Shown here: positions 30,107 to 37,557 of the stretch, in pieces
How the letters are laid out: each line of letters opens with the position of its first letter
Numbering within the stretch: position 1 is the first letter of the stretch
Origin: a virus
Reading direction: 5' to 3' (one strand)
DNA: 48,388 bases
Virus record (IMG/VR): IMGVR_UViG_3300023284_000582
Coordinates: 1 to 48,388 of that record
Made by a program: the position numbers and the translations under genes
The notes under the pieces: generated by a model
Database searches by the model: none
What the model saw: only the letters and a program-made list of their open reading frames with translations
What the model was told of the DNA's origin: nothing

Positions 30107-30253
30107 TTAAATGGTTTTATCGTATATTTTTATACTAAAATACATCAAATCTAAGTATAGGAATTCCCTAGCAAAGTTAAACCCCAACAAAGCAGAATCA
30201 TATTTCCCGTAATCGAATCCAAGAAATGAAAATATAAAACCATTATAAGAATT
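30107..30253 (-). pseudogene. Open frame without a start codon, probably one-base frame break
   Basis: Forty-eight open codons with a convincing coding pattern (LGFDYGKYDSALLGFNFARE, FLYLDLMYFSIKIYDKTI) but no ATG before the late Met. An ATG lies at the right distance in another frame (M-V-L-Y-F-H-F). Adding one T to the CATTTC run would join them into a 45-residue protein. So it is a frame-broken gene, a sequence error, or a -1 shift site. A promoter-like element (30146-30175) lies inside it. Confidence 0.45.
30146..30175 (-). promoter_or_regulatory. Promoter-like element (TTTG-N18-TAGATTTG)
   Basis: TAGATTTG fits TAnnTTTG with TTTG 18 bases upstream. It would serve the gene at 29857-30096. 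Confidence 0.5.
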
Positions 30254-30285
30254 CTATTCTATATTGATACAAGTAAATGTCATGT

Positions 30286-30507
30286 TTAAATGGTTTCTAG
30301 TTCCTTTAAATCAATATTTTCAATCTTTTTAGTCTGGCAATCAAAAACATGGGCCCATTTATACTTCTCATGTTGCCTTTTCTTGTGAAGTATTTTAGAC
30401 TTAATATATTGAATACATTGATCCCTTGTTTCTAAATCAATATCAAAATCATCCATACCTCCGGCAGGATAATAATAGTCTCCAGAAAATACTAAAAATC
30501 GTTTCAT
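30286..30507 (-). CDS. Small uncharacterised protein
   Basis: A 73-residue protein (MKRFLVFSGDYYYPAGGMDD) with an 'F-x-G-x-Y-Y-Y-P-x-G-G' start known from small accessory proteins of many phages and bacteria, then a helix and 'KWAHVFDCQTKKI'. Function unknown. Confidence 0.7.
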   Translation of the reverse strand: MKRFLVFSGDYYYPAGGMDDFDIDLETRDQCIQYIKSKILHKKRQHEKYKWAHVFDCQTKKIENIDLKELETI

Positions 30508-30806
30508 AGTTCTTTTTCTATCATTTCTAAAGCCTCGTTTACACTATTAATAATCCAATATTTAACTCCTACGCTCTCTAAATTGGTTTTACACGTTAAC
30601 TCTCCCTTTCTTAATTTACGTTTGCTAGGAATTAAGGACCCGTCTTTAATTTCAGCTGAATAAGTTTGACCCCTGAAATAAACTAGTATGTCAAATGAAT
30701 CGCTGACTTCCGATATTATAATCACATACGCACCTAATTTGCGCAGTGCTTTTACAATTTCACCTTGGTTTCCGTCCGGCTTTCCTCCACTTCTGTATTT
30801 ACTCAT
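30504..30806 (-). CDS. VRR-NUC-like / resolvase-type nuclease
   Basis: A 100-residue protein. 'GNQGEIVKALRKLGAYVIII' supplies the N-terminal Glu. 'SFDILVYFRG' and 'YSAEIKDGSL' give the D ... E-x-K of a PD-(D/E)XK core. 'SKRKLRKGEL' follows. Small nucleases of this shape cut branched DNA. It lies between SSB and the NinB-like gene, so a recombination role is reasonable. Confidence 0.75.
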   Translation of the reverse strand: MSKYRSGGKPDGNQGEIVKALRKLGAYVIIISEVSDSFDILVYFRGQTYSAEIKDGSLIPSKRKLRKGELTCKTNLESVGVKYWIINSVNEALEMIEKEL

Positions 30807-31003
30807 TTATTTTGACTTTTAAGTTCGCTATAAATGTCTTTTATTGTTGTATGATCTTCTTTATCATAATAGGTAATCCATTCCCCTCCGTAAAGTAATA
30901 CCATCCATGTTTGTTTAAATGCACCAAAAAGATACACAATCAATATGATCACGAATATGAAGGGTATTGCTAAAATTCGTTGAAATATTTTTCTCTTATT
31001 CAT
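30803..31003 (-). CDS. Small membrane protein
   Basis: A 66-residue protein with one hydrophobic helix (residues about 10-30, 'ILAIPFIFVIILIVYLFGAF') after a basic N terminus, and a polar tail. It is preceded by the structured element 31031-31101. Function unknown. Confidence 0.7.
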   Translation of the reverse strand: MNKRKIFQRILAIPFIFVIILIVYLFGAFKQTWMVLLYGGEWITYYDKEDHTTIKDIYSELKSQNK

Positions 31004-31030
31004 AATTCTATTTTCTTAGTTATTAAGATA

Positions 31031-31101
31031 AAACGGGTAGGTAGCGAGTTGCGGAACCGCACCGCATTACTATCCTATGCTATTCCGCCCCTTGTCCGTT
31101 T
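31031..31101 (-). promoter_or_regulatory. Structured 5'-UTR element with tRNA-like D arm
   Basis: The outer stem AAACGG/CCGTTT encloses GCGGAA/TTCCGC and, inside that, GCAT-AGGATAGTA-ATGC, which looks like a tRNA D arm preceded by TA. GGG and CCC flank the inner part as in the hairpins at 16773 and 37558. It lies between ssb and the membrane-protein gene. Confidence 0.5.
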
Positions 31102-31109
31102 ATTTCATT

Positions 31110-31517
31110 CTAAAACGGTAAATCATCCGGTTCCATACCTTCACCAATAGGCGCGCTTTCTTGCCTGGATTGTTGCGTCTGCTGCTTACCCCCTAACATT
31201 AAGACATCGTCTACCACAATCTCTGTTAGATAACGTTTGTTACCTTCTTTATCATCATAACTTCTGGTTACAAGCTTTCCAGTTACAACAACCTCATTAC
31301 CTTTAAATAGATATTTTTCAATTATTTCAGCGGTCTTATTCCATGCAATACAATTATGCCATTGAGTCTCAACTATTTTTTCACCGCTTGCATTTTTGTA
31401 TGATTCATTGGTTGCTATTGAAAATTTAGCTAACTTTTTGTCTGAATCAAGATTGATTATTTCAGGATCATTTCCTAAATTCCCAATCAGTTGTACTTTG
31501 TTTCTTAATCTACTCAT
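31110..31517 (-). CDS. ssb: Single-stranded DNA-binding protein
   Basis: A 135-residue SSB. The OB fold spans about 1-105: 'NKVQLIGNLGNDPEI', 'KLAKFSIATNESYKN', 'ETQWHNCIAWNKTAEI', 'GNEVVVTGKLVTRSY', 'RYLTEIVVDDVLMLG'. A Gln-rich linker and the acidic tip DDLPF follow; the tip recruits partner proteins. Normal length for a phage SSB. Confidence 0.95.
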   Translation of the reverse strand: MSRLRNKVQLIGNLGNDPEIINLDSDKKLAKFSIATNESYKNASGEKIVETQWHNCIAWNKTAEIIEKYLFKGNEVVVTGKLVTRSYDDKEGNKRYLTEIVVDDVLMLGGKQQTQQSRQESAPIGEGMEPDDLPF

Positions 31518-31521
31518 TTTT

Positions 31522-31854
31522 CTATTGTTTTGTTTTCTCTTTTATTTCTAGTTCTGATCCTGCGGTTAAATAGTGCCAATTTTGCGCTTCATGAACGTAG
31601 TAAATTTGTTTTATTCTTTCACCGTTTAAAGTTATATAAATCCCATCATAAGCGGTATTGCCCTGATCCCAACAAAAAGAGATTAAAAACTTACTTTTCC
31701 AACCTTCTAAACGTTTTAGCCGTTCTTCGGTTAATGGGATGCCTTTATAAAAAGCATTATAATGTTGTATCTGGTAAAGATCTTCTACCGATATAACCAT
31801 TTCCATTCCTCCAATACTGGCATGGTTCCCAATTCTTAATTCCTTTGCTTCCAT
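31522..31854 (-). CDS. 'MEAKELRIGN' family protein
   Basis: A 110-residue relative of 15117-15476: same start (MEAKELRIGN), 'GIPLTEERLKRLEGWKSKFL' and end 'HYLTAGSELEIKEK'. The start has AAGACTATG. This copy has lost the usual 'HQLQNLYF' part. Function unknown. Confidence 0.8.
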   Translation of the reverse strand: MEAKELRIGNHASIGGMEMVISVEDLYQIQHYNAFYKGIPLTEERLKRLEGWKSKFLISFCWDQGNTAYDGIYITLNGERIKQIYYVHEAQNWHYLTAGSELEIKEKTKQ

Positions 31855-31882
31855 AGTCTTATTATTTTAATCTGTTTGTTCC

Positions 31883-32161
31883 TTAATTTTTTCCTTTACA
31901 GCCCCCACAATAAAATTTACCTTTTGTTTCACAGTATAAGCCCTCACTATTACAGTCATATAAACTATCGCAATTACTACACTTTTCAATATTATCGATA
32001 AGCAATGGAAAATGTTCCTGTAAGTACCATATTATGCTAAATGCTTTTTCTGGACTTAGTCTAGGATTCTGGCCATGTCCTAAATAGATGCCTTTTGGAA
32101 TATCTCCCTGTAAAAAATTATAAAACTCTTCGACCCATTTTAAATTTATTTTAGTTTCCAT
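31883..32161 (-). CDS. Small protein with C-terminal zinc site
   Basis: A 92-residue protein; residues about 63-90 hold 'CSNCDSLYDC', 'YCETKGKFYCGGC', enough Cys for one or two zinc sites. The N-terminal part includes 'LGHGQNPRLSPEKAFSIIWY'. Family unknown. Confidence 0.7.
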   Translation of the reverse strand: METKINLKWVEEFYNFLQGDIPKGIYLGHGQNPRLSPEKAFSIIWYLQEHFPLLIDNIEKCSNCDSLYDCNSEGLYCETKGKFYCGGCKGKN

Positions 32162-32180
32162 ATTCTTCTGTCTTTATAGT

Positions 32181-32795
32181 TTAAAATTCTAAATTACAAC
32201 TCTCTAATTTTAATTCATCTTCAAGTTCATCATATAAATAAGGCATCAATATAACATGGAAAATACCAACTTTGAAATACCAAGATTTATCAGGAGTTCC
32301 TTTTATTTTTTCTATTGTTGATACTTCTATAAGACCGCACAATCGTATAAGTCTATGTAATATTTTAGCTCTTAATTTACCTTCCTTACCAAACGAGTAA
32401 TATGCACTTGATTCACATTCGCCGGAACCATTACAATCATAACATTCATGTTCATGACCTAAATCACACTCTGCATATCCATTTCCTTCACAACTACTAC
32501 ATCGTCCAAATTCCGGTAATTTATTTTTTTTAACTGCTTCAATAAGTTTTTTTACTTCTATAATTATAGGGGTTTTATAGAAATCTTTTTCCTTTGGTAA
32601 AACAGCATGTACATTTGGTTTATCTTGTTCATTACAAGAATCGAGTGTTTTTTCCAAATCCTTTATAGGGATCCATATTAATGAATGTCCATCTGTTCCA
32701 CAATAAATTCCATTTTGCTTAAAAGGATTCTTTAAGTTTTCCCGTTCCTCACTACAAAACATTTGAAAAACTCGGTTGTAATCTATTTTTGTCAT
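32181..32795 (-). CDS. Protein with DnaJ-type zinc fingers
   Basis: A 204-residue protein. 'CSSCEGNG' (99-106) and 'ECYDCNGSGEC' (117-127) are CxxCxGxG-like repeats as in DnaJ. The J domain is absent. N-terminal residues 1-90 and C-terminal 140-204 are unrecognised mixed regions. Similar proteins are frequent in Bacteroidota phages. Role unknown, probably protein or nucleic-acid binding. Confidence 0.75.
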   Translation of the reverse strand: MTKIDYNRVFQMFCSEERENLKNPFKQNGIYCGTDGHSLIWIPIKDLEKTLDSCNEQDKPNVHAVLPKEKDFYKTPIIIEVKKLIEAVKKNKLPEFGRCSSCEGNGYAECDLGHEHECYDCNGSGECESSAYYSFGKEGKLRAKILHRLIRLCGLIEVSTIEKIKGTPDKSWYFKVGIFHVILMPYLYDELEDELKLESCNLEF

Positions 32796-32812
32796 AGTCT
32801 TATATTTTTCGT

Positions 32813-33085
32813 TTAAATTAAGTTAAAATAATTTGCTGTTAACATTGCTTGTACTGAATTATTGGTTTCTAATTTTGCATGTATTGTCTGCCTATAATGC
32901 GCTGAAGTATTAGGAGAGATATTCAATGTTTCAGCTATATCCACATTCCGCATTCCGATTGATATTAGTTGAAGTACGTCCAATTCAGTATTAGCGAACT
33001 TTAATGCTTCAATCATAATACGTTTATCCTCCATTTTGTCAACGAAATCCTGTTGAGCTATTTGTATTTTCTTTTCTCTGGTCAT
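32813..33085 (-). CDS. LuxR/GerE-type HTH regulator 2
   Basis: A 90-residue protein. 'TELDVLQLISIGMRNVDIAE', 'LNISPNTSAHYRQTIHAKL' and 'SVQAMLTANYF' form a LuxR-type HTH, the second in the genome. The start at 33085 overlaps the upstream gene by 47 bases; a start at 33034 (MEDKRIMIEALKF) avoids this and keeps the HTH. Probably an early/late transcription regulator. Confidence 0.75.
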   Translation of the reverse strand: MTREKKIQIAQQDFVDKMEDKRIMIEALKFANTELDVLQLISIGMRNVDIAETLNISPNTSAHYRQTIHAKLETNNSVQAMLTANYFNLI

Positions 33086-33944
33086 TTAAATAATCGTTTA
33101 CACTTATACTAATTCCTTCTTTGTCTATTTCCTGTAATGTTTTAAACCAATATTGAAGGCTTTTTCTAAAGCATATTGATTTAATTTTGTCTCCAAATCC
33201 ATCCGGCACAGCCTCTTTATAAACCAATTCAACTTTATCTTTGAAGCGATTAACATCATAAGCCCCTATCCGGTATTTCTCCTTCTCAGAAGCTTCTTTC
33301 CACCAAACCTTTTTCATGTGGGCATCAATTACATTTCCAAGAAACCCATTATTATTAGCTTTGAAACCAATCTTTTCTAGTCCTGCACATATTCTATCTG
33401 CCGATTCGCTTAGTTCCCAATTGTCGCGCCAATACTTAAATTCAGTTTCCACCATTTCAGGAAACCTATCCCAATAAGCAACGACCTTTTCCTTTGACTC
33501 ATTCTTAGTCGTTTTAAGAGCTTCTTTTTCTTTTGCGGTAGTCAGAGCTATAGAAAGTATTTGCTTACGATTAAGGTATATCTTAAGCCATTTTACGATG
33601 CTTTTTGCACTCATGTAACTGAAGTCTTCCCCGTATTCTCCAAAACACCCCATTTCAATAGCTAAACAAAGCTCTTCAAGTTTAGCGTTTGGATAGTTTT
33701 TTTTCACATGCTGGTAAACATCCCTAGCCATCGTTAAAACTTTGCTGTCAGAAATATCCTTTTCGTGTCCTAAAATCTGGTAACCCTTCCGAATGCAGAT
33801 TACCAGCATTTTTTCACAATCTAACTTTGGGTATCGCTTTATTGCTCTGCCTTGTTCATCCGCTTCTATGGCTTTGATTTCGTATTCAGTCCATTTCCGG
33901 CCATAACGGACAAATTGATTTTCTTTTGCTGGTAAATTATTCAT
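33039..33944 (-). CDS. Replication-module protein, unrecognised
   Basis: A 301-residue protein. 'LEELCLAIEMGCFGEYGEDF' followed by 'SIVKWLKIYLNRKQ' resembles a helical stretch recurrent in replication-module proteins of Bacteroidota phages. The remainder is helical and charged. It lies downstream of the putative initiator, so helicase loading or initiation is possible. No ATPase or helicase motif is present. Confidence 0.6.
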   Translation of the reverse strand: MNNLPAKENQFVRYGRKWTEYEIKAIEADEQGRAIKRYPKLDCEKMLVICIRKGYQILGHEKDISDSKVLTMARDVYQHVKKNYPNAKLEELCLAIEMGCFGEYGEDFSYMSAKSIVKWLKIYLNRKQILSIALTTAKEKEALKTTKNESKEKVVAYWDRFPEMVETEFKYWRDNWELSESADRICAGLEKIGFKANNNGFLGNVIDAHMKKVWWKEASEKEKYRIGAYDVNRFKDKVELVYKEAVPDGFGDKIKSICFRKSLQYWFKTLQEIDKEGISISVNDYLNDQRKENTNSSTGFR

Positions 33945-34593
33945 TGTTCAATTCGTTTTCTTCTTCTAAAAGTTTATGGATCCTGGCTACTTGTTCGTTA
34001 GCTTCTAATACTGGATCTTTCTTTTGCGCGGAATCTTTTCTTTCTCCTTTTTTTTCTCTACTAAACCAGGTTATTAATCTTCTTTCAAGATTGAATGGTT
34101 GATTTTTTGCAAATTGATACCTTAGTTTTTTTCCCTCCTCGTTATGCTCCGTCCAATACATATAAAATTCATTAAGCATGTCTTTACCATATTTTTCCAA
34201 AAACTGATGTAAGGAATTCTTGAATTCCACCTTAAACTTTTCTCTTAATTCTTTATAGTTTGTTCTTTCTTCTTTCTTCTTTGGTTGAAGGGTTCCTTCT
34301 GGGGTGACTTCATGGGAGCCTTCAAGGGTTATCTGCCTAAGTCTCTCATTTTCAGCTTTTATGTCAAACCCTAATTTACCAGAAAGTTTTGAACCTATAA
34401 TAAAGTCCATGGTCTTTTTGTACGTTTTGAAATACTTTTGGACAATTTTAGTCTTAATCGTAGGAGTTTTCCCACGATAATATAGAATAACATTGATAAG
34501 AAATTCATTTAAATGCTTCTCTTTCCCGTCGAAGAATTCCTCTGCGATCTCAATATCCTGAATGGTAATTTTAATGAAGTCTTTTTTGGACAT
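33937..34593 (-). CDS. Putative replication initiator / DnaD-like protein
   Basis: A 218-residue protein. The N-terminal 75 residues are helix-rich with 'EKHLNEFLINVILYYRGKTP'. A Lys/Glu linker follows, then 'FYMYWTEHNEEGKKLRYQFA' and 'NLERRLITWFSREKK', the YW...RRL..W pattern of a C-terminal domain seen in Bacteroidota replication proteins. It has its own promoter (34697-34726) and a leader hairpin. Function inferred from pattern and place. Confidence 0.6.
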   Translation of the reverse strand: MSKKDFIKITIQDIEIAEEFFDGKEKHLNEFLINVILYYRGKTPTIKTKIVQKYFKTYKKTMDFIIGSKLSGKLGFDIKAENERLRQITLEGSHEVTPEGTLQPKKKEERTNYKELREKFKVEFKNSLHQFLEKYGKDMLNEFYMYWTEHNEEGKKLRYQFAKNQPFNLERRLITWFSREKKGERKDSAQKKDPVLEANEQVARIHKLLEEENELNNE

Positions 34594-34627
34594 GCGTAGC
34601 GGTTATGTTTTTGATATAGCGGTTTAA

Positions 34628-34672
34628 ATTAAAGGAGGGAAGCACCGCCACAGAACTTCCGCTCCCTTTAAT
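34628..34672 (-). promoter_or_regulatory. 5'-UTR hairpin before the putative initiator gene
   Basis: Outer stem ATTAAAGG/CCTTTAAT and inner GGAAG/CTTCC with a 13-base GC-rich loop. It lies between promoter 34697-34726 and the ATG at 34593. It could set mRNA stability or translation. Confidence 0.55.
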
Positions 34673-34696
34673 CTTTGACTGTCCCTGAGAACAATG

Positions 34697-34726
34697 CAAA
34701 TATAGTTTATTTCTTGGTGTTATCAA
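34697..34726 (-). promoter_or_regulatory. Promoter (TTG-N19-TATATTTG)
   Basis: TATATTTG with TTG exactly 19 bases upstream, in a gap between genes, about 95 bases before the start of the gene at 34593. Confidence 0.7.
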
Positions 34727-34734
34727 TGGTTAAT

Positions 34735-35220
34735 TTAATGGAATTCAACTACGCCTTTATTTTCAGATGCACTTTTAAATGCTTCCATCCATTCTTCGTA
34801 TCTTTCCAACCAAAAAAGTCCATATTTTGGGAGAACTATTTTTGCTGAATCAAACCAACTAACAAAGTCTTTGTAAATTATTTTTGAAACTTCCCAATCT
34901 AAACAACCTTCATTATCTGCGAAATCTATAAAATCATAAAATGGAATGTTTTCAGGTAGTTTATCCCAAATAATTTTATCATATCTATCTAATAAATCTT
35001 TTCTATCAATTATCTTAATAAGAACCTCTCTAAATCTACTATGTGTCGAATAGCTATATCCAGCTGCTTTTGCCATCGAGTCACCACAATAAGCTGCATT
35101 ATATTCTAAATTTTTAACTTTCCATTTCCATGAATCATCTATTACAAATGCAATAAAATCATAATCATCTTCTGATTCAGTTTTTCTGATATTATTGTAT
35201 ACTGTTACATCTAGTCCCAT
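34735..35220 (-). CDS. 'MGLDVT' family protein
   Basis: A 161-residue acidic, aromatic-rich protein starting MGLDVTVYNNI, a start I know from a widespread hypothetical family in phages and bacteria. Notable are 'NAAYCGDSMAKAAGYSYSTH' and a Trp-rich C terminus. Function unknown. Confidence 0.75.
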   Translation of the reverse strand: MGLDVTVYNNIRKTESEDDYDFIAFVIDDSWKWKVKNLEYNAAYCGDSMAKAAGYSYSTHSRFREVLIKIIDRKDLLDRYDKIIWDKLPENIPFYDFIDFADNEGCLDWEVSKIIYKDFVSWFDSAKIVLPKYGLFWLERYEEWMEAFKSASENKGVVEFH

Positions 35221-35238
35221 AATAAAAAAAGCCCCTCA

Positions 35239-35259
35239 GGAAACACCCGATACGGTGCC
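35239..35259 (-). other. Leader hairpin before 35220 gene
   Basis: GG-CACC/GGTG-CC stem with a bulge, followed after GAGGGGC by T7 close to the ATG at 35220. A weak TACATTTG box lies upstream at 35310-35317 without a clear -33 element. Confidence 0.4.
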
Positions 35260-35333
35260 CCTTTAGAGCCTTGATAAATGTTTTTCTTTGAAGTGTGTCG
35301 CCTTCATTTCAAATGTAATTGTTCTTGTTTTAA

Positions 35334-35870
35334 TTAGGATTGTTTATGATGATCACAATTATCACATAGAGGCGCACCACAAACTAATCCAAGTGTTTCA
35401 GGGCAATCCCTAGCAGCTTTTAATCCACATACGCAACATTTCAATTCAGAGTGTTCCTTGCAATATTCTCCGTGAACTGCATGTTCATTACATTTACCAA
35501 TAAATGCCTTAATAAATATACACTTTCCGTCCTCTTGTTGTACTGTTCTTTGATCACTAGGAGGTTCAATAGGTTTTTTTGCATTCCAAATATCTTCAAA
35601 TGAATACTTAGTTTTAATCCAGAATTCCTTAATTAATTTAAAGGCTAATTCCTCATCACATTCTTGTAACTCAAAATCAATACTGCATAGATTTATCAAA
35701 TTTACCACTAGGTTTTTTATTTGATTGTCTAATTCATCCGGTATTACTGGTTTGCTTTTTTCTTTGTAAAACTCAAGTGTTTCAACTGCCCAATTTGGCA
35801 AAACAAAAGTACCGCCCTTTTTCATCTTTTCATTTTGAGATAAAAGCTCATTTATTAATTCATCTTTCAT
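35334..35870 (-). CDS. Protein with C-terminal zinc-binding Cys/His cluster
   Basis: A 178-residue protein. Residues about 110-176 have 'CIFIKAFIGKCNEHAVHGEY', 'HSELKCCVCGLKAARDC' and 'CGAPLCDNCDHHK', many Cys/His pairs for two or more zinc sites. The N-terminal 100 residues are helical. Such proteins recur in Bacteroidota phages. Role unknown. Confidence 0.75.
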   Translation of the reverse strand: MKDELINELLSQNEKMKKGGTFVLPNWAVETLEFYKEKSKPVIPDELDNQIKNLVVNLINLCSIDFELQECDEELAFKLIKEFWIKTKYSFEDIWNAKKPIEPPSDQRTVQQEDGKCIFIKAFIGKCNEHAVHGEYCKEHSELKCCVCGLKAARDCPETLGLVCGAPLCDNCDHHKQS

Positions 35871-35888
35871 AGTCTTCTTTTTAAGTTG

Positions 35889-36065
35889 TTATTGTCCTGG
35901 AAATTCAATGTATTTAGTTAATACTAAATTTCCTTTAGTTCTGTTTCCTAGTGGCCTCACGCGGACTTTATCTTGCCCGGTGTAGTCTTCTGCCAGTTCA
36001 ATGTATTGCTCCTCTTCATAGCCTTCGTGTCGAGTTACTAAGGAAATTGGGCTAATGTATTTAAT
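35889..36065 (-). pseudogene. Open frame lacking ATG, -1 relative to upstream gene
   Basis: Fifty-eight open codons with a strong coding look ('HEGYEEEQYIELAEDYTGQD', 'KVRVRPLGNRTKGNLVL', ending KYIEFPGQ), but no ATG, GTG or TTG near its start. One extra T in the CAATTTCC run would join it to the upstream gene, giving a protein of about 131 residues. Either the sequence lacks a base, ribosomes shift by -1, or an unusual start is used. Confidence 0.5.
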
Positions 36066-36280
36066 TTAATTCCTTCCTCATAACCCATTTCATACGCTAA
36101 ATCCTCTATAGCTTGAATATCTCCATACTTCTTAGCTTTTGCATATCTAGTTACACGATTACCTAAAATATCAACTTGTTTAGTTAATTCATCAATATCA
36201 CGCCCAATTCTAACGTGTTGAAATACTAATACATAACTATCCAATGTTATACTTGCGTTATAATAATCTTGGTTTGTCAT
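36038..36280 (-). CDS. Small helical protein, possibly frameshifted at its end
   Basis: An 80-residue protein (MTNQDYYNASITLDSYVLVF) with amphipathic helices ('DIDELTKQVDILGNRVTRYA') and 'EDLAYEMGYEEG'. It stops in the region where the frame at 35889-36065 begins. Family unknown. Confidence 0.65.
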   Translation of the reverse strand: MTNQDYYNASITLDSYVLVFQHVRIGRDIDELTKQVDILGNRVTRYAKAKKYGDIQAIEDLAYEMGYEEGIKLNTLAQFP

Positions 36281-36300
36281 AATTTACTTTTTTTTATTGT

Positions 36301-36525
36301 CTATTGATTTAATTTCTTAATTTCAACTTCTACTTTTGCCCAATAAGCCCATCTTTCATCATTTAAAGTATAACATGAATGTTCCATCAACTGATCCATT
36401 ACGCTTATAATTGCACATTTTTTAGCCTCTTCAATTGTGTCAAATTCAGAATCATCATTTAACGATTTTGCTGAATGTTTGCTGAATTTAATTATTAATT
36501 CATTGGCTTTATCTTTTGGTGTCAT
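36301..36525 (-). CDS. 'MTPKDKANEL' family protein
   Basis: A 74-residue protein from the ATG at 36525 (MTPKDKANELIIKFSKHSAK); an ATG three codons earlier adds MIA. 'EFDTIEEAKKCAIISVMDQL' and 'WAYWAKVEVEIKKL' follow the pattern of a very common small Bacteroidota phage protein. Function unknown. Confidence 0.75.
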   Translation of the reverse strand: MTPKDKANELIIKFSKHSAKSLNDDSEFDTIEEAKKCAIISVMDQLMEHSCYTLNDERWAYWAKVEVEIKKLNQ

Positions 36526-36543
36526 AGCTATCAATCTTTTTGT

Positions 36544-36702
36544 TTATTTATTATTGTCTTTTAAAACGGTTAAAATCTCGTTTATTTCCTGTTCTACCTT
36601 GATTCTTTTAGGATGATCCAATGGTAAATATCCGGCTAACTCTTTAGCAAACTTGAAGTGTTCCCAATAACTACTATTCAGAATTTCAATATTTACTTTC
36701 AT
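36544..36702 (-). CDS. Small uncharacterised protein
   Basis: A 52-residue open frame (MKVNIEILNSSYWEHFKFAK) with a helical C terminus (IKVEQEINEILTVLKD). It fills a gap between two coupled genes. Family unknown. Confidence 0.65.
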   Translation of the reverse strand: MKVNIEILNSSYWEHFKFAKELAGYLPLDHPKRIKVEQEINEILTVLKDNNK

Positions 36703-36727
36703 AATATTAGTGTTTAATGTTAACAGT

Positions 36728-37015
36728 TTATTCTTGACTTATTCGTGCGATATAGTGAGGGAAATTTGCTGATAAATCAACGTTACCCTCTTCATCGAAG
36801 TCACCAGAATTAAAATCAATTATTAAATAATCGTCATTCCACCCATCCTCTTTTTTATGTAAGGCAATATTTTCAATTCCATATAATCCGTCTGAACTTT
36901 CATCATCAGCGAATAACACACCTCTTGCTGGCTCACCTATTAATACTCTTGTGTGACTTGGAAACTTATTTAGTTTTTCAATCACTTGTTTTACTGTTAA
37001 TATTGACATAATCAC
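36728..37015 (-). CDS. Uncharacterised acidic protein
   Basis: A 95-residue protein with 'TVKQVIEKLNKFPSHTRVLI', a frequent start in small phage proteins, then an acidic core ('DDYLIIDFNSGDFDEEGNVD'). The start could be the first or the third residue. Function unknown. Confidence 0.65.
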   Translation of the reverse strand: MIMSILTVKQVIEKLNKFPSHTRVLIGEPARGVLFADDESSDGLYGIENIALHKKEDGWNDDYLIIDFNSGDFDEEGNVDLSANFPHYIARISQE

Positions 37016-37020
37016 TTTTG

Positions 37021-37548
37021 TTAAGATTTAATAATTTCTTCTAATTTATCCTGATAAGCTTTTGCAGCATCTTTTTCCATTTTAAAATATCCTAGCCATA
37101 TATGTTTACGTCCATGATATAGTTGTGCCACCCATTTTGAATGTTTCTTATTCCAGCATACACCTCTGAATTTTGATGTTTTATTTTTCCGGTCCTTAGA
37201 ACAATTTTCCCTGTTAGACACTAATTGTAGATTATCTAATCTATTGTTCAGTTTATCGTTATCAATATGATCAACCACAACTTTATAACCGCATCGCGTA
37301 TGATTCATAAAGGCTTCCGCTAACAATTGATGTAAATATATTGATTTCTGTTTTCCGTTTCTACTCAGAAATATCATTATATGACCGTATGAACTCATGT
37401 GTTGAGTTACGATTTTTTCAGGTATTATTCTGGGTTTTAACGCTCGTCCGTTTACTGATCTTTCAAGTCTTTTTACTTGACCTAAATTTGATATATCATA
37501 GTAACCTTCATAACCAACTACCGGCTTCCAAATTTCTTGATTGTCCAT
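37021..37548 (-). CDS. NUMOD4-HNH homing endonuclease 2
   Basis: A 175-residue protein. NUMOD4 is at about 5-32 ('EIWKPVVGYEGYYDISNLGQ', 'VKRLERS'). HNH follows with 'VVDHIDNDKLNNRLDNLQLV' and 'NRENCSKD' (about 90-122). A C-terminal AP2-like part has 'KFRGVCWNKKHSKWVAQLYH' and 'IWLGYF'. It is a paralogue of 25222-25797. A promoter and a conserved hairpin precede it, the latter ending 9 bases before the ATG. Confidence 0.9.
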   Translation of the reverse strand: MDNQEIWKPVVGYEGYYDISNLGQVKRLERSVNGRALKPRIIPEKIVTQHMSSYGHIMIFLSRNGKQKSIYLHQLLAEAFMNHTRCGYKVVVDHIDNDKLNNRLDNLQLVSNRENCSKDRKNKTSKFRGVCWNKKHSKWVAQLYHGRKHIWLGYFKMEKDAAKAYQDKLEEIIKS

Positions 37549-37557
37549 AAATAGAAA

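Noticed and set aside
30110-30244. 11-bp inverted repeat AATGGTTTTAT/ATAAAACCATT
   Set aside because: In DNA this AT-rich several 11-bp inverted repeats within 150 bases are expected by chance, and the interval has a coding pattern instead.
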